Positions 1 to 8,133 of a stretch of 64,000 nt of DNA are shown in pieces. This DNA comes from Sphingomonas gellani (GTDB taxonomy: Bacteria; Pseudomonadota; Alphaproteobacteria; Sphingomonadales; Sphingomonadaceae). The notes beneath the pieces were generated by a model. That model was not told the DNA's origin, did no database searches, and was given only the letters and a program-made list of their open reading frames with translations. The translations under genes were made by a program, and so were the position numbers. The first letter of the stretch is position 1. Each line of letters begins with the position of its first letter. The DNA is taken from contig NZ_FOCF01000006.1 of assembly GCF_900110035.1 (NCBI RefSeq), forward strand, positions 62,001 through 126,000, written 5' to 3'.

Positions 1-671
1 TCCGCCGCCGCCAGACCGTCGGCCAGTTCGCCAAGCTCGCGGTTCACATGGATGCGGATCGCCTGGAACGCCCGGGTCGCCGGGTCCTTCTTGTCGTGCG
101 GACGGTGGCCCAGCGCCTTGCGGATCACATTGGCCAGATCACCCGTGCGCGTGATCGGCCGCGCCGCGACGATCGCCCGTGCCACCCGGCGCGACTGACG
201 CTCTTCGCCATATTGATACAGCACATCGGCGATCTCGCCCCCGTCCGCCTCGTTGACGAAGTCGGCGGCGGACAGCCCCTCCTGGCTCATCCGCATGTCC
301 AGCGGTCCGTCCGCCTGGAACGAGAAGCCGCGGTCCGCTTGGTCGAGCTGCATTGATGAGACGCCGATGTCCATGACCACGCCATCGACGGGCGCGTCCA
401 GCGCCTGCTCCATCGTGGAGAAGTCGGCGTGCACCAGTTCGAGCACACCGTCCGACGCGTCGACCAACGCCTGCCCGGATGCCACCGCCTGCGGATCGCG
501 GTCGAACGCGATCACCCGCGCCCCCGTGCCTAGCAGCGCGCGGGTGTAGCCGCCCGCGCCGAACGTCGCGTCCACCATCGTCTGTCCGGCCATCGGCGCC
601 AGCGCGGCGACCACCTCTTCCAGCAGCACCGGGATGTGCGGCGCGTTGAGGGGTGTGGCGGACGCGCTCAC
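1..671 (-). CDS. rsmH: 16S rRNA (cytosine(1402)-N4)-methyltransferase RsmH, 3' part cut by window edge
   Basis: RsmH (MraW) methylates N4 of C1402 in 16S rRNA using S-adenosylmethionine. About 223 N-terminal residues are present; the C-terminus lies outside the window. The translation shows the family opening [11 protein letters not shown], the SAM-binding region [14 protein letters not shown], the acidic motif AFDRDPQAV, and the segment [19 protein letters not shown]. The start is a GTG whose last two bases are shared with the TGA stop of mraZ (GTGA overlap), so translation is probably coupled. mraZ-rsmH is the conserved beginning of the dcw division and cell wall cluster, which should continue to the left of the window. 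Confidence 0.95.
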   Translation of the reverse strand, partial: MSASATPLNAPHIPVLLEEVVAALAPMAGQTMVDATFGAGGYTRALLGTGARVIAFDRDPQAVASGQALVDASDGVLELVHADFSTMEQALDAPVDGVVMDIGVSSMQLDQADRGFSFQADGPLDMRMSQEGLSAADFVNEADGGEIADVLYQYGEERQSRRVARAIVAARPITRTGDLANVIRKALGHRPHDKKDPATRAFQAIRIHVNRELGELADGLAAA

Positions 672-1168
672 AGCTGCACGCCCTTTTCGGCCATGTAGAA
701 GCGGATCATCTTCTTCACGGTCTTGTCCAGCGTCTCGTCCGCCAGAGCGGTCGCCGGGTCCCAGATCTCGATCCGGTTGTTCATGCCGAAGAAAAAGGCG
801 TGCTGGCCGATATTGGCGTGGAAGCGCGGAAAGGCCGGCATGATGAAGCGGCCCGATCCGTCGAAGGGCACGGCCTCTCCCGCCATCGCGCGCCGCTGGA
901 TGTTGTAGTCGTAGCTGCCGTCGGCCGCCGTGTGCTCCGCCTCATGCGCGTCGAGCTGCGCGGCCTTCACCTCCACATAGGCGGGGTCATAGGCGACCAG
1001 GCATTCCTGCACCTCGTGCGGGCCGATGATGATGGTTCCGCCATCCTTGCCATCAGGACGCGGCGCGTTCGCCGCCAGCGTGGTGCGGAGCGCATTGGGG
1101 ATCGCGACCCGGCCCTTGTCATCGACAAGACCGATCCCGTGCCCCTGATATCGCCCCCTGGATGCCAC
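668..1168 (-). CDS. mraZ: Division/cell wall cluster transcriptional repressor MraZ
   Basis: 166 residues with the two AbrB-like swapped-hairpin halves of MraZ: an N-terminal half containing [16 protein letters not shown] and a C-terminal half containing [15 protein letters not shown] followed by the conserved [13 protein letters not shown]. MraZ is a DNA-binding protein that represses its own promoter and hence the dcw operon. The start is GTG, preceded by a GAGG motif. It overlaps rsmH by four bases. A four-unit MraZ-type repeat array lies about 130 bp upstream of the start, consistent with autoregulation. Confidence 0.95.
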   Translation of the reverse strand: MASRGRYQGHGIGLVDDKGRVAIPNALRTTLAANAPRPDGKDGGTIIIGPHEVQECLVAYDPAYVEVKAAQLDAHEAEHTAADGSYDYNIQRRAMAGEAVPFDGSGRFIMPAFPRFHANIGQHAFFFGMNNRIEIWDPATALADETLDKTVKKMIRFYMAEKGVQL

Positions 1169-1294
1169 CTACGCCCTCGCACACGGCGGAAGCCTCACTG
1201 TCCCGGCGAGCGCCTGAAGGTCACCCGGCCCGATCGAACACGAACAGTGAATCTGCCGCCTTTGTCACGTCGCCAGACGTAACATAGGGCATAT

Positions 1295-1334
1295 GGGGAA
1301 ACAACGGGATATTCGGGGATAATCGGGGATTGGG
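1295..1334 (-). promoter_or_regulatory. MraZ-binding repeat array upstream of mraZ
   Basis: On the plus strand the pentamers GGGGA, CGGGA, GGGGA and GGGGA occur at 1295, 1305, 1315 and 1325, each separated by exactly five bases, giving a strict 10-bp period; a degenerate TTGGG completes the array at 1330. Known MraZ operators are TGGGN-type boxes separated by 5 bp, so this is very likely the autoregulatory operator of the dcw operon. The rest of the 305-bp gap between mraZ and the next gene (1169-1473) holds GC-rich sequence in which I recognise no gene. Confidence 0.75.
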
Positions 1335-1473
1335 CGACTAAGACCCTGTTTTCACTGCGTTCAACGCGTTTCGACGACGCACGCCCAAGGGCGCCAAGGC
1401 GCGGCAGAAGCGCGCGATTTGGCGATCACGGGGCGCGATCCCCGATTCTCCCCGGTCGTTCCGGGCCGTCATG

Positions 1474-1743
1474 TCAGTTGGCCGGCGAGGACGCGGCGTT
1501 GCCCGCGCTGGCGGTCACGCCCAGATCGGCAAGCGGCTCTCCACCCGAATCCGTGATGTTGGCGACGGTCATGTTTGCGACCACGTCGGCCCGCGACGCG
1601 CCTACGGCGGCGACCGGCCGCTCACGGTTTACGGCGCGCATCACCGCGCCCGCGATCCCGATCAACAGGATCACCGCGACCAAGCCGATCAGCCCGACCT
1701 TGGCACGCTGCATCGCTTGTGAAGTGTCTCGCGCGGTTGTCAT
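1474..1743 (-). CDS. Small single-pass membrane protein, function unknown
   Basis: 89 residues. A short charged N-terminus (MTTARDTSQAMQRAK) is followed by one hydrophobic helix at about residues 16-37 (VGLIGLVAVILLIGIAGAV) and a periplasmic Ala/Ser/Val-rich tail. No family is recognised. It lies 57 bp downstream of cysK on the same strand and could be cotranscribed with it. The predicted start has no strong Shine-Dalgarno sequence. Confidence 0.6.
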   Translation of the reverse strand: MTTARDTSQAMQRAKVGLIGLVAVILLIGIAGAVMRAVNRERPVAAVGASRADVVANMTVANITDSGGEPLADLGVTASAGNAASSPAN

Positions 1744-1800
1744 GCGTCGGTCGCACGCCTTAGTCGATCGGACGCCCGATGTCGATTCGCGGCCATGGCG

Positions 1801-2784
1801 TCAGGTCGCCGCCGGCTCCACCAACCCCTTTTCGCGCCGCCATTCCGGGTTGTGCAGAGAGGAAAGATAGCGGAACCCGGTGTCGCACAGGATGGTCGCC
1901 ACCCGCGATCCCGGACCCAGTTCGCGCGCCAGCCGGACCGCGCCCGCCACGTTGATGCCCGACGACAGGCCGAGGCACAGCCCTTCCTCGTCCAGCAGCC
2001 GGCGCACCCAGGCATAGCCCTCCTCGTCACCGATGCGATATTGCGTGTCGATCGGCGCCCCTTCCAGATTGGCGGTGATACGCCCCTGCCCGATTCCTTC
2101 CGCCAGGGAGGACCCTTCCGACTTCAACTCGCCACGTGCGTAATAGTCGAACAGGGCCGCGCCATGCGGGTCGCTGAGCGCGATCCTAACCCGTTCGTCC
2201 TTCGCCTTCAGGCCCAGCCCGACGCCCGCCAGCGTCCCGCCGGTTCCCACCGCACAGGTGAAGCCGTCGATGCGGCCGTCCATCTGTGCCCAGATCTCCT
2301 CCGCGGTGCCGGTGATGTGGGCGCGACGATTGGCGACGTTGTCGAACTGATTGGCCCAGATCGCATTGTCATGCTCCTCTGCTAGTCGCCGGCTGGTGTG
2401 CACGAAATGGCAGGGGCTTGAATAGGGCGCGGCCGGCACCAGCACCAGTTCGGCACCCAGCGCGCGCAGCGTGTCCATCTTCTCGCGGCTTTGCGTTTCG
2501 GGCATCACGATCACCGTGCGATAACCCTTGGCATTGGCGACCAGCGCCAGGCCGATGCCGGTATTGCCCGCCGTGCCCTCCACGATCGTGCCGCCGGGCC
2601 GCAGCACGCCCCGCGCCTCCGCATCCTCGACGATGCCCAGTGCCGCGCGGTCCTTCACCGATGCGCCGGGATTGGCGAACTCGCACTTGCCAAAAATGTC
2701 GGCGCCCGCCGCCTCGCTCGGCCCTTTCAGCCGGACCAGCGGGGTGTTGCCGATCAGGTTCAGCGTGTCGGGGATCGTGGTCAT
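1801..2784 (-). CDS. cysK: Cysteine synthase A (O-acetylserine sulfhydrylase family)
   Basis: 327 residues. Fold-type II PLP enzyme that makes cysteine from O-acetylserine and sulfide. Visible motifs are GNTPLVRLKG near the N-terminus, the PLP lysine in NPGASVKDRA, the phosphate/substrate loop EGTAGNTGIGLALVA, and the glycine-rich PLP-phosphate loop AVGTGGTLAGVG. The substrate loop has TAGNTG where classical CysK proteins have TSGNTG. The ATG at 2784 was chosen over an in-frame upstream one because it begins the family-typical MTTIPDTLNLIGNTPL; the longer form would add 52 atypical residues. Divergent from the glycosylase gene at 2885. Confidence 0.9.
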   Translation of the reverse strand: MTTIPDTLNLIGNTPLVRLKGPSEAAGADIFGKCEFANPGASVKDRAALGIVEDAEARGVLRPGGTIVEGTAGNTGIGLALVANAKGYRTVIVMPETQSREKMDTLRALGAELVLVPAAPYSSPCHFVHTSRRLAEEHDNAIWANQFDNVANRRAHITGTAEEIWAQMDGRIDGFTCAVGTGGTLAGVGLGLKAKDERVRIALSDPHGAALFDYYARGELKSEGSSLAEGIGQGRITANLEGAPIDTQYRIGDEEGYAWVRRLLDEEGLCLGLSSGINVAGAVRLARELGPGSRVATILCDTGFRYLSSLHNPEWRREKGLVEPAAT

Positions 2785-2884
2785 CGCTGCTAGATGGAGG
2801 CGCCACACGGTTCGGGCAAGCGAGCATGGCTTGGCGACGGGCAAGCTGGACACGCCCCACTCCCGCGGCGCATGCACCGCGCCG

Positions 2885-3397
2885 ATGGCCCCTGACGACG
2901 CGTTGAAGACCTCCTTCCCTCCGGTGACCAACACGGCCACCCGCGTGCTGGTGCTGGGCAGCCTGCCCGGCGACCGATCGCTGAAGGAAAGGCGCTACTA
3001 CGCACACCCGCAGAACCAGTTCTGGGCGCTGGTCGGCGCGGCGGTCGGCCGCGACCTCGCATCGCTGACGTACCCGGATCGGCTGACCGCGCTGCTCGCA
3101 TCGGGCATCGGATTGTGGGACGTGATCGGCACCGCCCGGCGGCAGGGGAGCAACGACGCGGCCATCCGCGACCACCGCGCCAACGATCTGCGCGCCTTGT
3201 GCGATCAACTGCCCCATCTGCGCGCGATCGCCTTCAACGGCGCGACCGCGGCGCGTATCGGCACTGCCGAACTCGGCGCGCAGGACGACGGTCGCGGTAT
3301 CGCGCGACTGACGCTGCCGTCGTCCAGCCCGCTGCATACCGTTGGCGTCGCCGCGAAATTGCCTGACTGGATGGCGATACGCGACTTCCTGAATTGA
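2885..3397 (+). CDS. DNA-deoxyinosine (hypoxanthine-DNA) glycosylase, UDG superfamily family 6
   Basis: 170 residues. The N-terminal signature VLGSLPGDRSL followed by YYAHPQNQFW is that of hypoxanthine-DNA glycosylases (family 6 of the uracil-DNA glycosylase superfamily); Asn44 in HPQNQFW is the expected catalytic residue. A second conserved segment is SGIGLWDVIGTARRQGSND, and LTLPSSSPLH near the C-terminus corresponds to the minor-groove loop. The enzyme removes deaminated adenine. It ends only 28 bp before an SOS-controlled Y-family polymerase gene. A Mug-type uracil glycosylase is the alternative. The start is the ATG nearest the conserved core. Confidence 0.8.
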   Translation: MAPDDALKTSFPPVTNTATRVLVLGSLPGDRSLKERRYYAHPQNQFWALVGAAVGRDLASLTYPDRLTALLASGIGLWDVIGTARRQGSNDAAIRDHRANDLRALCDQLPHLRAIAFNGATAARIGTAELGAQDDGRGIARLTLPSSSPLHTVGVAAKLPDWMAIRDFLN

Positions 3398-3401
3398 ACA
3401 T

Positions 3402-3416
3402 GTTCTCCTATTGTTC
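3402..3416 (+). promoter_or_regulatory. LexA (SOS) box, alphaproteobacterial type
   Basis: GTTC, seven bases, GTTC: an exact match to the direct-repeat LexA operator (GTTC-N7-GTTC) established for alphaproteobacteria. It lies 9 bp before the start codon of the Y-family polymerase, so LexA bound here should block its expression until DNA damage. Confidence 0.85.
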
Positions 3417-3424
3417 ACATCGAA

Positions 3425-4723
3425 ATGAGTCGTGTCCTCGCCCTGCCGCCGCGTCCGCTGCGCTGGCTGTTCCTTGACCTGAACAGCTATTTCGCCAGTT
3501 GCGAGCAGCAGCTTCAGCCAGCCCTGCGTGGCCGGCCCGTGGTGGTCGCGCCGGTCGGGACAGACACCACCGTGGCGATCGCGGCATCCGTGGAGGCGAA
3601 GCGGTTCGGCATTTCCACCGGCACGCCGATCTGGGAGGCGAAGCAGCGGTGCCGCGAGTTGGTCGTCACCCCCGCGCGACACGAGCGCTATGTCGCCTTT
3701 CACGACGCGATCGTGGCGGAGGTCGGCCGCCACATTCCCGTCACCCAGATCTGCTCGATCGACGAAATGGCGTGCCGGCTGCTCGACAACGAAAACGCGC
3801 GCGACGATGCGGTGGCCCTGGCGCTCCGGATCAAGGCGGGCATTCGCGAACGCGTCGGCACCTGCCTCACCTCATCGGTCGGCATCGCGCCCAACCGGTT
3901 GCTGGCGAAGCTCGCCTCCGACCTGCAGAAGCCGGACGGACTGGTGGTGTTCGAGGAGTCCGACCTGCCCCATGCGCTGTTCCGGCTGAAGCTGACCGAC
4001 ATCGCCGGGATCGGCACCAACATGCAGCGGCGCCTCGCCCGCGACGGGGTCAACGACATCGCCCAGCTGTGCGAACGCACCCCGCGCCAGGCCGGCGGCG
4101 CATGGGGCGGGAGGGACGGCGACCGGCTATGGTTCCTGCTCCACGGCGTTGACCTGCCCGGCCGCGCCAGCAGGACCCGCACGGTGGGGCACAGCCACGT
4201 GCTCTCGCCCGGACGTCGCGGCGCGGAACCGGCCCGGCTGACCGCCCGCCGCCTGGCGCTGAAGGCGGCGAGCCGTTTGCGGCGCAAGGGCTTTCGCGCC
4301 CGCCTGCTGGTGCTGCATGCCCGGTTCGAGGACACAAAGGCTCCCTGGCGCGGCTCCATCCGCCTGCCCGCGACGGAGGACAGCTTCACCGTCCTGCGCC
4401 ACCTGGACGCGCTGTTCCCCCGCCTCCACGCCGCCGCACGCGAACGGCCGGGCGGATTTCGGCTGCGCATGATCGGCGTCACGCTTGCGGAGATCGAGCC
4501 GGCGGAGGCGCAACAGGGTTCGCTGTTCGCGCACCTGTCGCCCGACGATCCGCTCGCCCGCGAGACACGGGGCCTGTCCCTGTCGCGGGCGATGGACCGG
4601 ATCAACGCGCGCTTCGGCCGCAACGCGGTCGCCGTCGGGCCGCTGAACGGCGGCCGGCTCGACCGCATCGGCACCAAGATCGCGTTCGGCCGCATACCGG
4701 AGCCGGGGGAGTTCCACGAATAG
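3425..4723 (+). CDS. Y-family (translesion) DNA polymerase
   Basis: 432 residues. Palm residues are visible: DLNSYFASCEQQ (first metal-binding aspartate and steric-gate region) near residues 18-30, and CSIDEMACRL near residue 115 (the SIDE catalytic pair). The fingers/palm segment LTSSVGIAPNRLLAKLASD is typical, then a helix-hairpin-helix (LTDIAGIGTNMQRRLA) and a little-finger domain. It inserts nucleotides opposite damaged bases. The C-terminus lacks an obvious clamp-binding pentapeptide. The motifs resemble UmuC as much as DinB, so I assign only the family. The preceding SOS box makes damage induction very likely. Confidence 0.88.
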   Translation: MSRVLALPPRPLRWLFLDLNSYFASCEQQLQPALRGRPVVVAPVGTDTTVAIAASVEAKRFGISTGTPIWEAKQRCRELVVTPARHERYVAFHDAIVAEVGRHIPVTQICSIDEMACRLLDNENARDDAVALALRIKAGIRERVGTCLTSSVGIAPNRLLAKLASDLQKPDGLVVFEESDLPHALFRLKLTDIAGIGTNMQRRLARDGVNDIAQLCERTPRQAGGAWGGRDGDRLWFLLHGVDLPGRASRTRTVGHSHVLSPGRRGAEPARLTARRLALKAASRLRRKGFRARLLVLHARFEDTKAPWRGSIRLPATEDSFTVLRHLDALFPRLHAAARERPGGFRLRMIGVTLAEIEPAEAQQGSLFAHLSPDDPLARETRGLSLSRAMDRINARFGRNAVAVGPLNGGRLDRIGTKIAFGRIPEPGEFHE

Positions 4724-4793
4724 TTCCGGTATGCGACACCCGCATCATCAACGCTTGACGCGATTTGCTGCATGCGCGAAGCGACCGGGCGCT

Positions 4794-5174
4794 ATGAAGA
4801 GCCCCCTTCTCCTCCCCACCGCCGTCCTGCTGCTCGGCTTGTCCGCCTGCAACAAGTCCCAGCCCCAGGTCGTTGAGTCCAACCCAGATCCGATGGCGAC
4901 CGCGCTCGCCAATCGCCCGCCGGTCGAGCTGCCGCCGTCGATCAAGGCGGACAAGACCATGCGCTGCAAGGACAACAGCCTGGTCTATGTCACCTTCTTC
5001 GATGGTGAGAAGCAGGCGCTGGTCCGCACGGAGAAGACGGGCACCCCGACCCGCCTGACCGCACCCGCTGCCGGCGAGCCGCTGACCGCGGAAGGCGGCT
5101 GGAAGATGACGGGCACCCCCGCCACCATCACGCTGACCCGTCCGGGCAAGGCAGCGCTGTCCTGCAAATCCTGA
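4794..5174 (+). CDS. Predicted lipoprotein with MliC-like domain
   Basis: 126 residues. The start MKSPLLLPTAVLLLGLSACNKS gives a lipoprotein signal with lipobox LSAC (lipidated Cys at residue 19). The C-terminal 75 residues, beginning MRCKDNSLVYVTFFDGEKQA and ending LSCKS, contain one Cys at each end and an alternating beta pattern like membrane-bound C-type lysozyme inhibitors (MliC). That family assignment is tentative. An in-frame upstream ATG at 4731 was rejected because the lipobox would then be about 40 residues in. A strong terminator follows. Confidence 0.75.
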   Translation: MKSPLLLPTAVLLLGLSACNKSQPQVVESNPDPMATALANRPPVELPPSIKADKTMRCKDNSLVYVTFFDGEKQALVRTEKTGTPTRLTAPAAGEPLTAEGGWKMTGTPATITLTRPGKAALSCKS

Positions 5175-5202
5175 CGGTCTGATCAGGGCTAGACTCCATT
5201 CG

Positions 5203-5232
5203 GGTCGGCAGCATCGCTGCCGGCCCTTTTTC
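5203..5232 (+). terminator. Rho-independent terminator after the lipoprotein gene
   Basis: GGG then CGGCAGC pairs across an ATC loop with GCTGCCG then CCC, followed directly by five T residues. It ends the lipoprotein transcript. Confidence 0.85.
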
Positions 5233-5327
5233 ATGGCTCCACATCGCACAGCCGACCGGCCGGCATCTCCGTTACGGCCGCGAACGTGCTTGCCAGTCCG
5301 GCCGGGCCCGTCCACCCTTGCCGGCCG

Positions 5328-6071
5328 ATGACCTCTCTCGATCCGCAACTCGTCCTTGGCGCCTATGCCGTGGGGGTGTTCCCGATGGCGGACGGCCGCG
5401 ATGCGGACAGCGTCTATTGGGTGGAGCCACGCACGCGGGCGGTGATGCCGCTGGACGGGTTCCGCCTGTCGCGGTCGCTGCGCAAGGTCATCGCAGGCAA
5501 CCGCTTCCGCGTGACCGCCGACACCGCCTTCGGTGCGATGATCGACCTTTGCGCCGAACAGGCGGAGGATCGGCCGGACACGTGGATCAATCCCGGTATC
5601 GCACAGGTCTTCGCGCGGCTGCATGCCATGGGTTTCGCCCACTCGATCGAGTGTTGGGATGGCAACCGGCTGGTCGGGGGATTGTACGGCCTGGCGCTGG
5701 GCCGCGCCTTTTTCGGCGAGTCGATGGTCAGCCGCACGAGCAACGCATCGAAAGTGGCGCTGGCCTGGCTGGTCGCCCGGCTGAGGGCGGGTGGCTACAC
5801 GCTGCTCGACTGTCAGTTCCAGACCGACCACCTCGCCTCGCTTGGCGCGGTGGAGATCAGTCGGGCCGATTACGTCGCGTTGCTTTCGGAGGCACTGTCC
5901 GGCGTGGTGGGTGCGGGGCTGACGGCGGGTGCGTCGCCCGATGCCGCATCGGCGGCCGGCGACTTCTTCGCTTTGGACCGGGCCGGTCGATCGGCGGCGG
6001 CGTCACCCGACAGTGTGTCGGCGGCGTTGTCCGGCCACGACATCGTGCAACTCTTGACCCACACGTCGTAG
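5328..6071 (+). CDS. aat: Leucyl/phenylalanyl-tRNA--protein transferase
   Basis: 247 residues. Aat adds Leu or Phe from charged tRNA to N-terminal Arg or Lys, feeding the N-degron pathway. Family motifs: LVLGAYAVGVFPMAD, VYWVEPRTRAVMPLD, TWINPGIAQVFARLHAMGFAHS, the segment LYGLALGRAFFGESMVS and LLDCQFQTDHLASLGA. The C-terminal tail of about 55 residues beyond the core ends in DIVQLLTHTS. The ATG at 5328 begins MTSLDPQLVLGAYA; the longer reading adds 14 atypical residues. The last 202 bp overlap the oppositely oriented DUF2155 gene. Confidence 0.93.
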   Translation: MTSLDPQLVLGAYAVGVFPMADGRDADSVYWVEPRTRAVMPLDGFRLSRSLRKVIAGNRFRVTADTAFGAMIDLCAEQAEDRPDTWINPGIAQVFARLHAMGFAHSIECWDGNRLVGGLYGLALGRAFFGESMVSRTSNASKVALAWLVARLRAGGYTLLDCQFQTDHLASLGAVEISRADYVALLSEALSGVVGAGLTAGASPDAASAAGDFFALDRAGRSAAASPDSVSAALSGHDIVQLLTHTS

Positions 6072-6556
6072 ACCGGGTGTTGCACCACGTTCAGCGCCGG
6101 ACGCTCCTTGAACAGCCAGCCTGAGAAATAGCGGCGCCAGTGCCGGTCCGTGCCCTTGGCATCCAATTGGACGAACGCGCCGGTCAGCTGTTCCTGCTCC
6201 CACGGCGCCGCCTTCTCGCACGCACGCAGGCGGATCACCGCATCGCCGACGCGTACAGCAGCCCCCGGCTTCATCGTCAGGTCGCGGCTGACGCCGTTGC
6301 GCTTGTTCAGCAGGCCCAGCACCGCGACGCGCTGCGCCATCGGTGTACCGCCGGTCGGCAGCGCCGATGTGGTCGCGTCCACCGTCTCGATGGTTTCCGC
6401 CGGCGCGGCATCGTGGTCGCCGCCGGGCACGAGCGCCGTTTCGGAAGGTTCGACGAAACCGGCCCGCTGCCGCTGCCACGCCTGCCATCCGAACCAGCCG
6501 CCGACCAGGACGGCCAGTGCCAGCACGGCGATCGCGATCGCGCGCCCATGTTTCAT
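5870..6556 (-). CDS. DUF2155 domain-containing exported protein
   Basis: 228 residues. A signal anchor or signal peptide (MKHGRAIAIAVLALAVLVGG) is followed by a linker and the DUF2155 core at about residues 72-172 (AVLGLLNKRNGVSRDLTMKP, LRACEKAAPWEQEQLTGAFVQ, FSGWLFKERPALNVVQHPVYDVWV, SCTMSWPD). The Ala/Ser/Pro-rich tail of about 55 residues after CTMSWPD is encoded opposite the 3' end of aat. DUF2155 proteins have no established function. It sits 43 bp downstream of the NUDFA12-type gene on the same strand and is probably cotranscribed. Confidence 0.88.
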   Translation of the reverse strand: MKHGRAIAIAVLALAVLVGGWFGWQAWQRQRAGFVEPSETALVPGGDHDAAPAETIETVDATTSALPTGGTPMAQRVAVLGLLNKRNGVSRDLTMKPGAAVRVGDAVIRLRACEKAAPWEQEQLTGAFVQLDAKGTDRHWRRYFSGWLFKERPALNVVQHPVYDVWVKSCTMSWPDNAADTLSGDAAADRPARSKAKKSPAADAASGDAPAVSPAPTTPDSASESNAT

Positions 6557-6599
6557 GCGCGGTCCCCGACGCCACGGCGCCAGGGGACGCCGGCGCGGC

Positions 6600-6995
6600 T
6601 CACGCGTCCGGGGTCCAGGCTTCGTAATCGCCGGTCGCCGCCTGGCGATGGCCGCCCTTCTCCAGGGCGCCGGGCGGACGATAGGCGAGCGCGGTGCCCG
6701 TCATGTTCGCGACGGCCGGCTTCTGCCACGTGCGACGCGGCGGCAACGCACGGTCGGGTACGTCGTCGATCTGGTGGTGCAGCCAGCCGAACCATTCGGG
6801 GGGCACGCGGCTGGCGTCGTTGGAGCCACCATAGATGACCCAGCGCCGCGGGCGCCCCATGGTGTCGCTTCCACCCTGCCAATAGGCGTTGCCCAACGCA
6901 TCCTCACCCACCCGGGTCTTGCCGCGCAGGCCGTACAGCACGGTGCTCCAGCTTGCGCCGTTCCACCAGGTGAAGGGGTTGAGGTTGATGCCCAT
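6600..6995 (-). CDS. NADH:ubiquinone oxidoreductase subunit NUDFA12 family protein
   Basis: 131 residues. NPFTWWNGASWSTVLYGLRGKTRVGEDALGNAYW, split here as NPFTWWNGASW and GEDALGNAYWQGG, together with RRWVIYGGSNDASRVPPEW and WFGWLHHQIDD, match the NDUFA12 (B17.2) accessory subunit of respiratory complex I that alphaproteobacteria share with mitochondria. Start at MGINLNPF rather than the in-frame ATG 12 codons earlier. The main nuo operon is not in the window, so this is an unlinked accessory gene, upstream of the DUF2155 gene. Confidence 0.9.
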   Translation of the reverse strand: MGINLNPFTWWNGASWSTVLYGLRGKTRVGEDALGNAYWQGGSDTMGRPRRWVIYGGSNDASRVPPEWFGWLHHQIDDVPDRALPPRRTWQKPAVANMTGTALAYRPPGALEKGGHRQAATGDYEAWTPDA

Positions 6996-7076
6996 GCGCC
7001 CGCGCTTACCCTCGGCAGCGTCTGCCTTCAACCATTCATGCCGACGAGGAGGAGCGGAGGCCGGGGATCGCGCGCG

Positions 7077-7541
7077 TCACCGCTTGGGCGGCAGCGTCAC
7101 GCGATCACCCTCCGCCAGGCCCAGTTCGCCCGCACGGCCGCCGACCAGTTCCAGCACCGCCGCGACCGGCTCGTTGGACGATATCGGCTGTTCCGAATAG
7201 GGCACGGTGTTCTCCGCGATGCGCGCGATCGTGCCGTCGGCTCGGATGAATAGGATGTCGAGCGAGGTCGGCGTGTTCTTCATCCAGAAACTGGCCACGC
7301 GCGGCGAGCTGCCATCGGGCGGGTACGGATAGAACAGCATGCCGCCGTCCTTTTTCAGGTCGGTACGGAACATCAGACCGCGTTCCTGAGCCTCGGGCGT
7401 GCTGGCCGCTTCGACGGACAATCTGGTCGAGCCGGACGATCCCGCCAGCGTCACCGGCACCGTTCCCGTCGGCGTCGGATCAGACCGGGCGCAGCCGCAC
7501 AGCAACAGGGTCGTCGCGACGATCAGCATGGGCGTGCGCAT
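7077..7541 (-). CDS. DUF192 family lipoprotein
   Basis: 154 residues. MRTPMLIVATTLLLCGC is a lipoprotein signal (lipobox LCGC). The DUF192 core follows with STPEAQERGLMFRTDLKKDGGMLF, SFWMKNTPTSLDILFIRADG and ELVGGRAGELGL. The function of DUF192 is unknown; the fold is a small beta barrel. Its ATG overlaps the TGA of the upstream cold-shock gene (ATGA), so translation is probably coupled. Confidence 0.88.
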   Translation of the reverse strand: MRTPMLIVATTLLLCGCARSDPTPTGTVPVTLAGSSGSTRLSVEAASTPEAQERGLMFRTDLKKDGGMLFYPYPPDGSSPRVASFWMKNTPTSLDILFIRADGTIARIAENTVPYSEQPISSNEPVAAVLELVGGRAGELGLAEGDRVTLPPKR

Positions 7542-8107
7542 CACTGGTCCTCCGCCCGCCGTTCCTCGACGACGACCGCCAGCGGCCCCTTGTGCGCGTC
7601 CGCGATGCGGGCCCGCATCGGCAGGTCGGGCTCGATCCCCGTCAACCCGGCGCGGCGCAGCGTCTCCATATGGACGAACACGTCGCTGCCGTCGCTGTCG
7701 CGCACCAGGAAGCCATAGCCCTTCAGGCGATTGAACCATTTCACTGTCACGCCCTCGAACGATCCCGCATGGTCAATCAGCGACACGGGATCGATCCGAT
7801 CCCCTTCGCGCCGCGCCCGTGGCTGCACCTCCTCCACCGCGCCCGTCAGGTCGATGCCGACGATCTCGCGCGCCTGATAGCCACGGCCGCGCAGAACCGC
7901 CCGCGTCTCAACGCGCGCGCCCTCGGGCAGGCTGCGCCGGCCGTGCGGTTGCAGAACGGAAAAATGGATCAATATGTCGCCCAGCGCCGGATCGTCCGCC
8001 ACCGCGAATCCGAACCCGCGCGTGCCGTCGAACCACTTGATCGTGCCATCGGCCGCGATCAGGTCGCCCGTATCGGCGTTCCCGTCCCTGTGCGTGTCCT
8101 CGCGCAT
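7541..8107 (-). CDS. Cold-shock protein with two cold-shock domains
   Basis: 188 residues. Two OB-fold cold-shock domains: the first near residues 21-85 with GTIKWFDGTRGFGFAV, the second near 120-180 with VTVKWFNRLKGYGFLV and DVFVHMETL. The aromatic RNP1-like residues (KWF, GFGF or GYGF) are intact in both. Such proteins bind single-stranded RNA or DNA. The start at 8107 has a G-rich stretch 8 nt upstream; an alternative ATG at 8140 overlaps the recX stop and would add 11 residues. The gene lies between recX and DUF192 in one minus-strand operon. Confidence 0.85.
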   Translation of the reverse strand: MREDTHRDGNADTGDLIAADGTIKWFDGTRGFGFAVADDPALGDILIHFSVLQPHGRRSLPEGARVETRAVLRGRGYQAREIVGIDLTGAVEEVQPRARREGDRIDPVSLIDHAGSFEGVTVKWFNRLKGYGFLVRDSDGSDVFVHMETLRRAGLTGIEPDLPMRARIADAHKGPLAVVVEERRAEDQ

Positions 8108-8133
8108 GTTCGTTGCCCCCAACGAGCCCTCTG

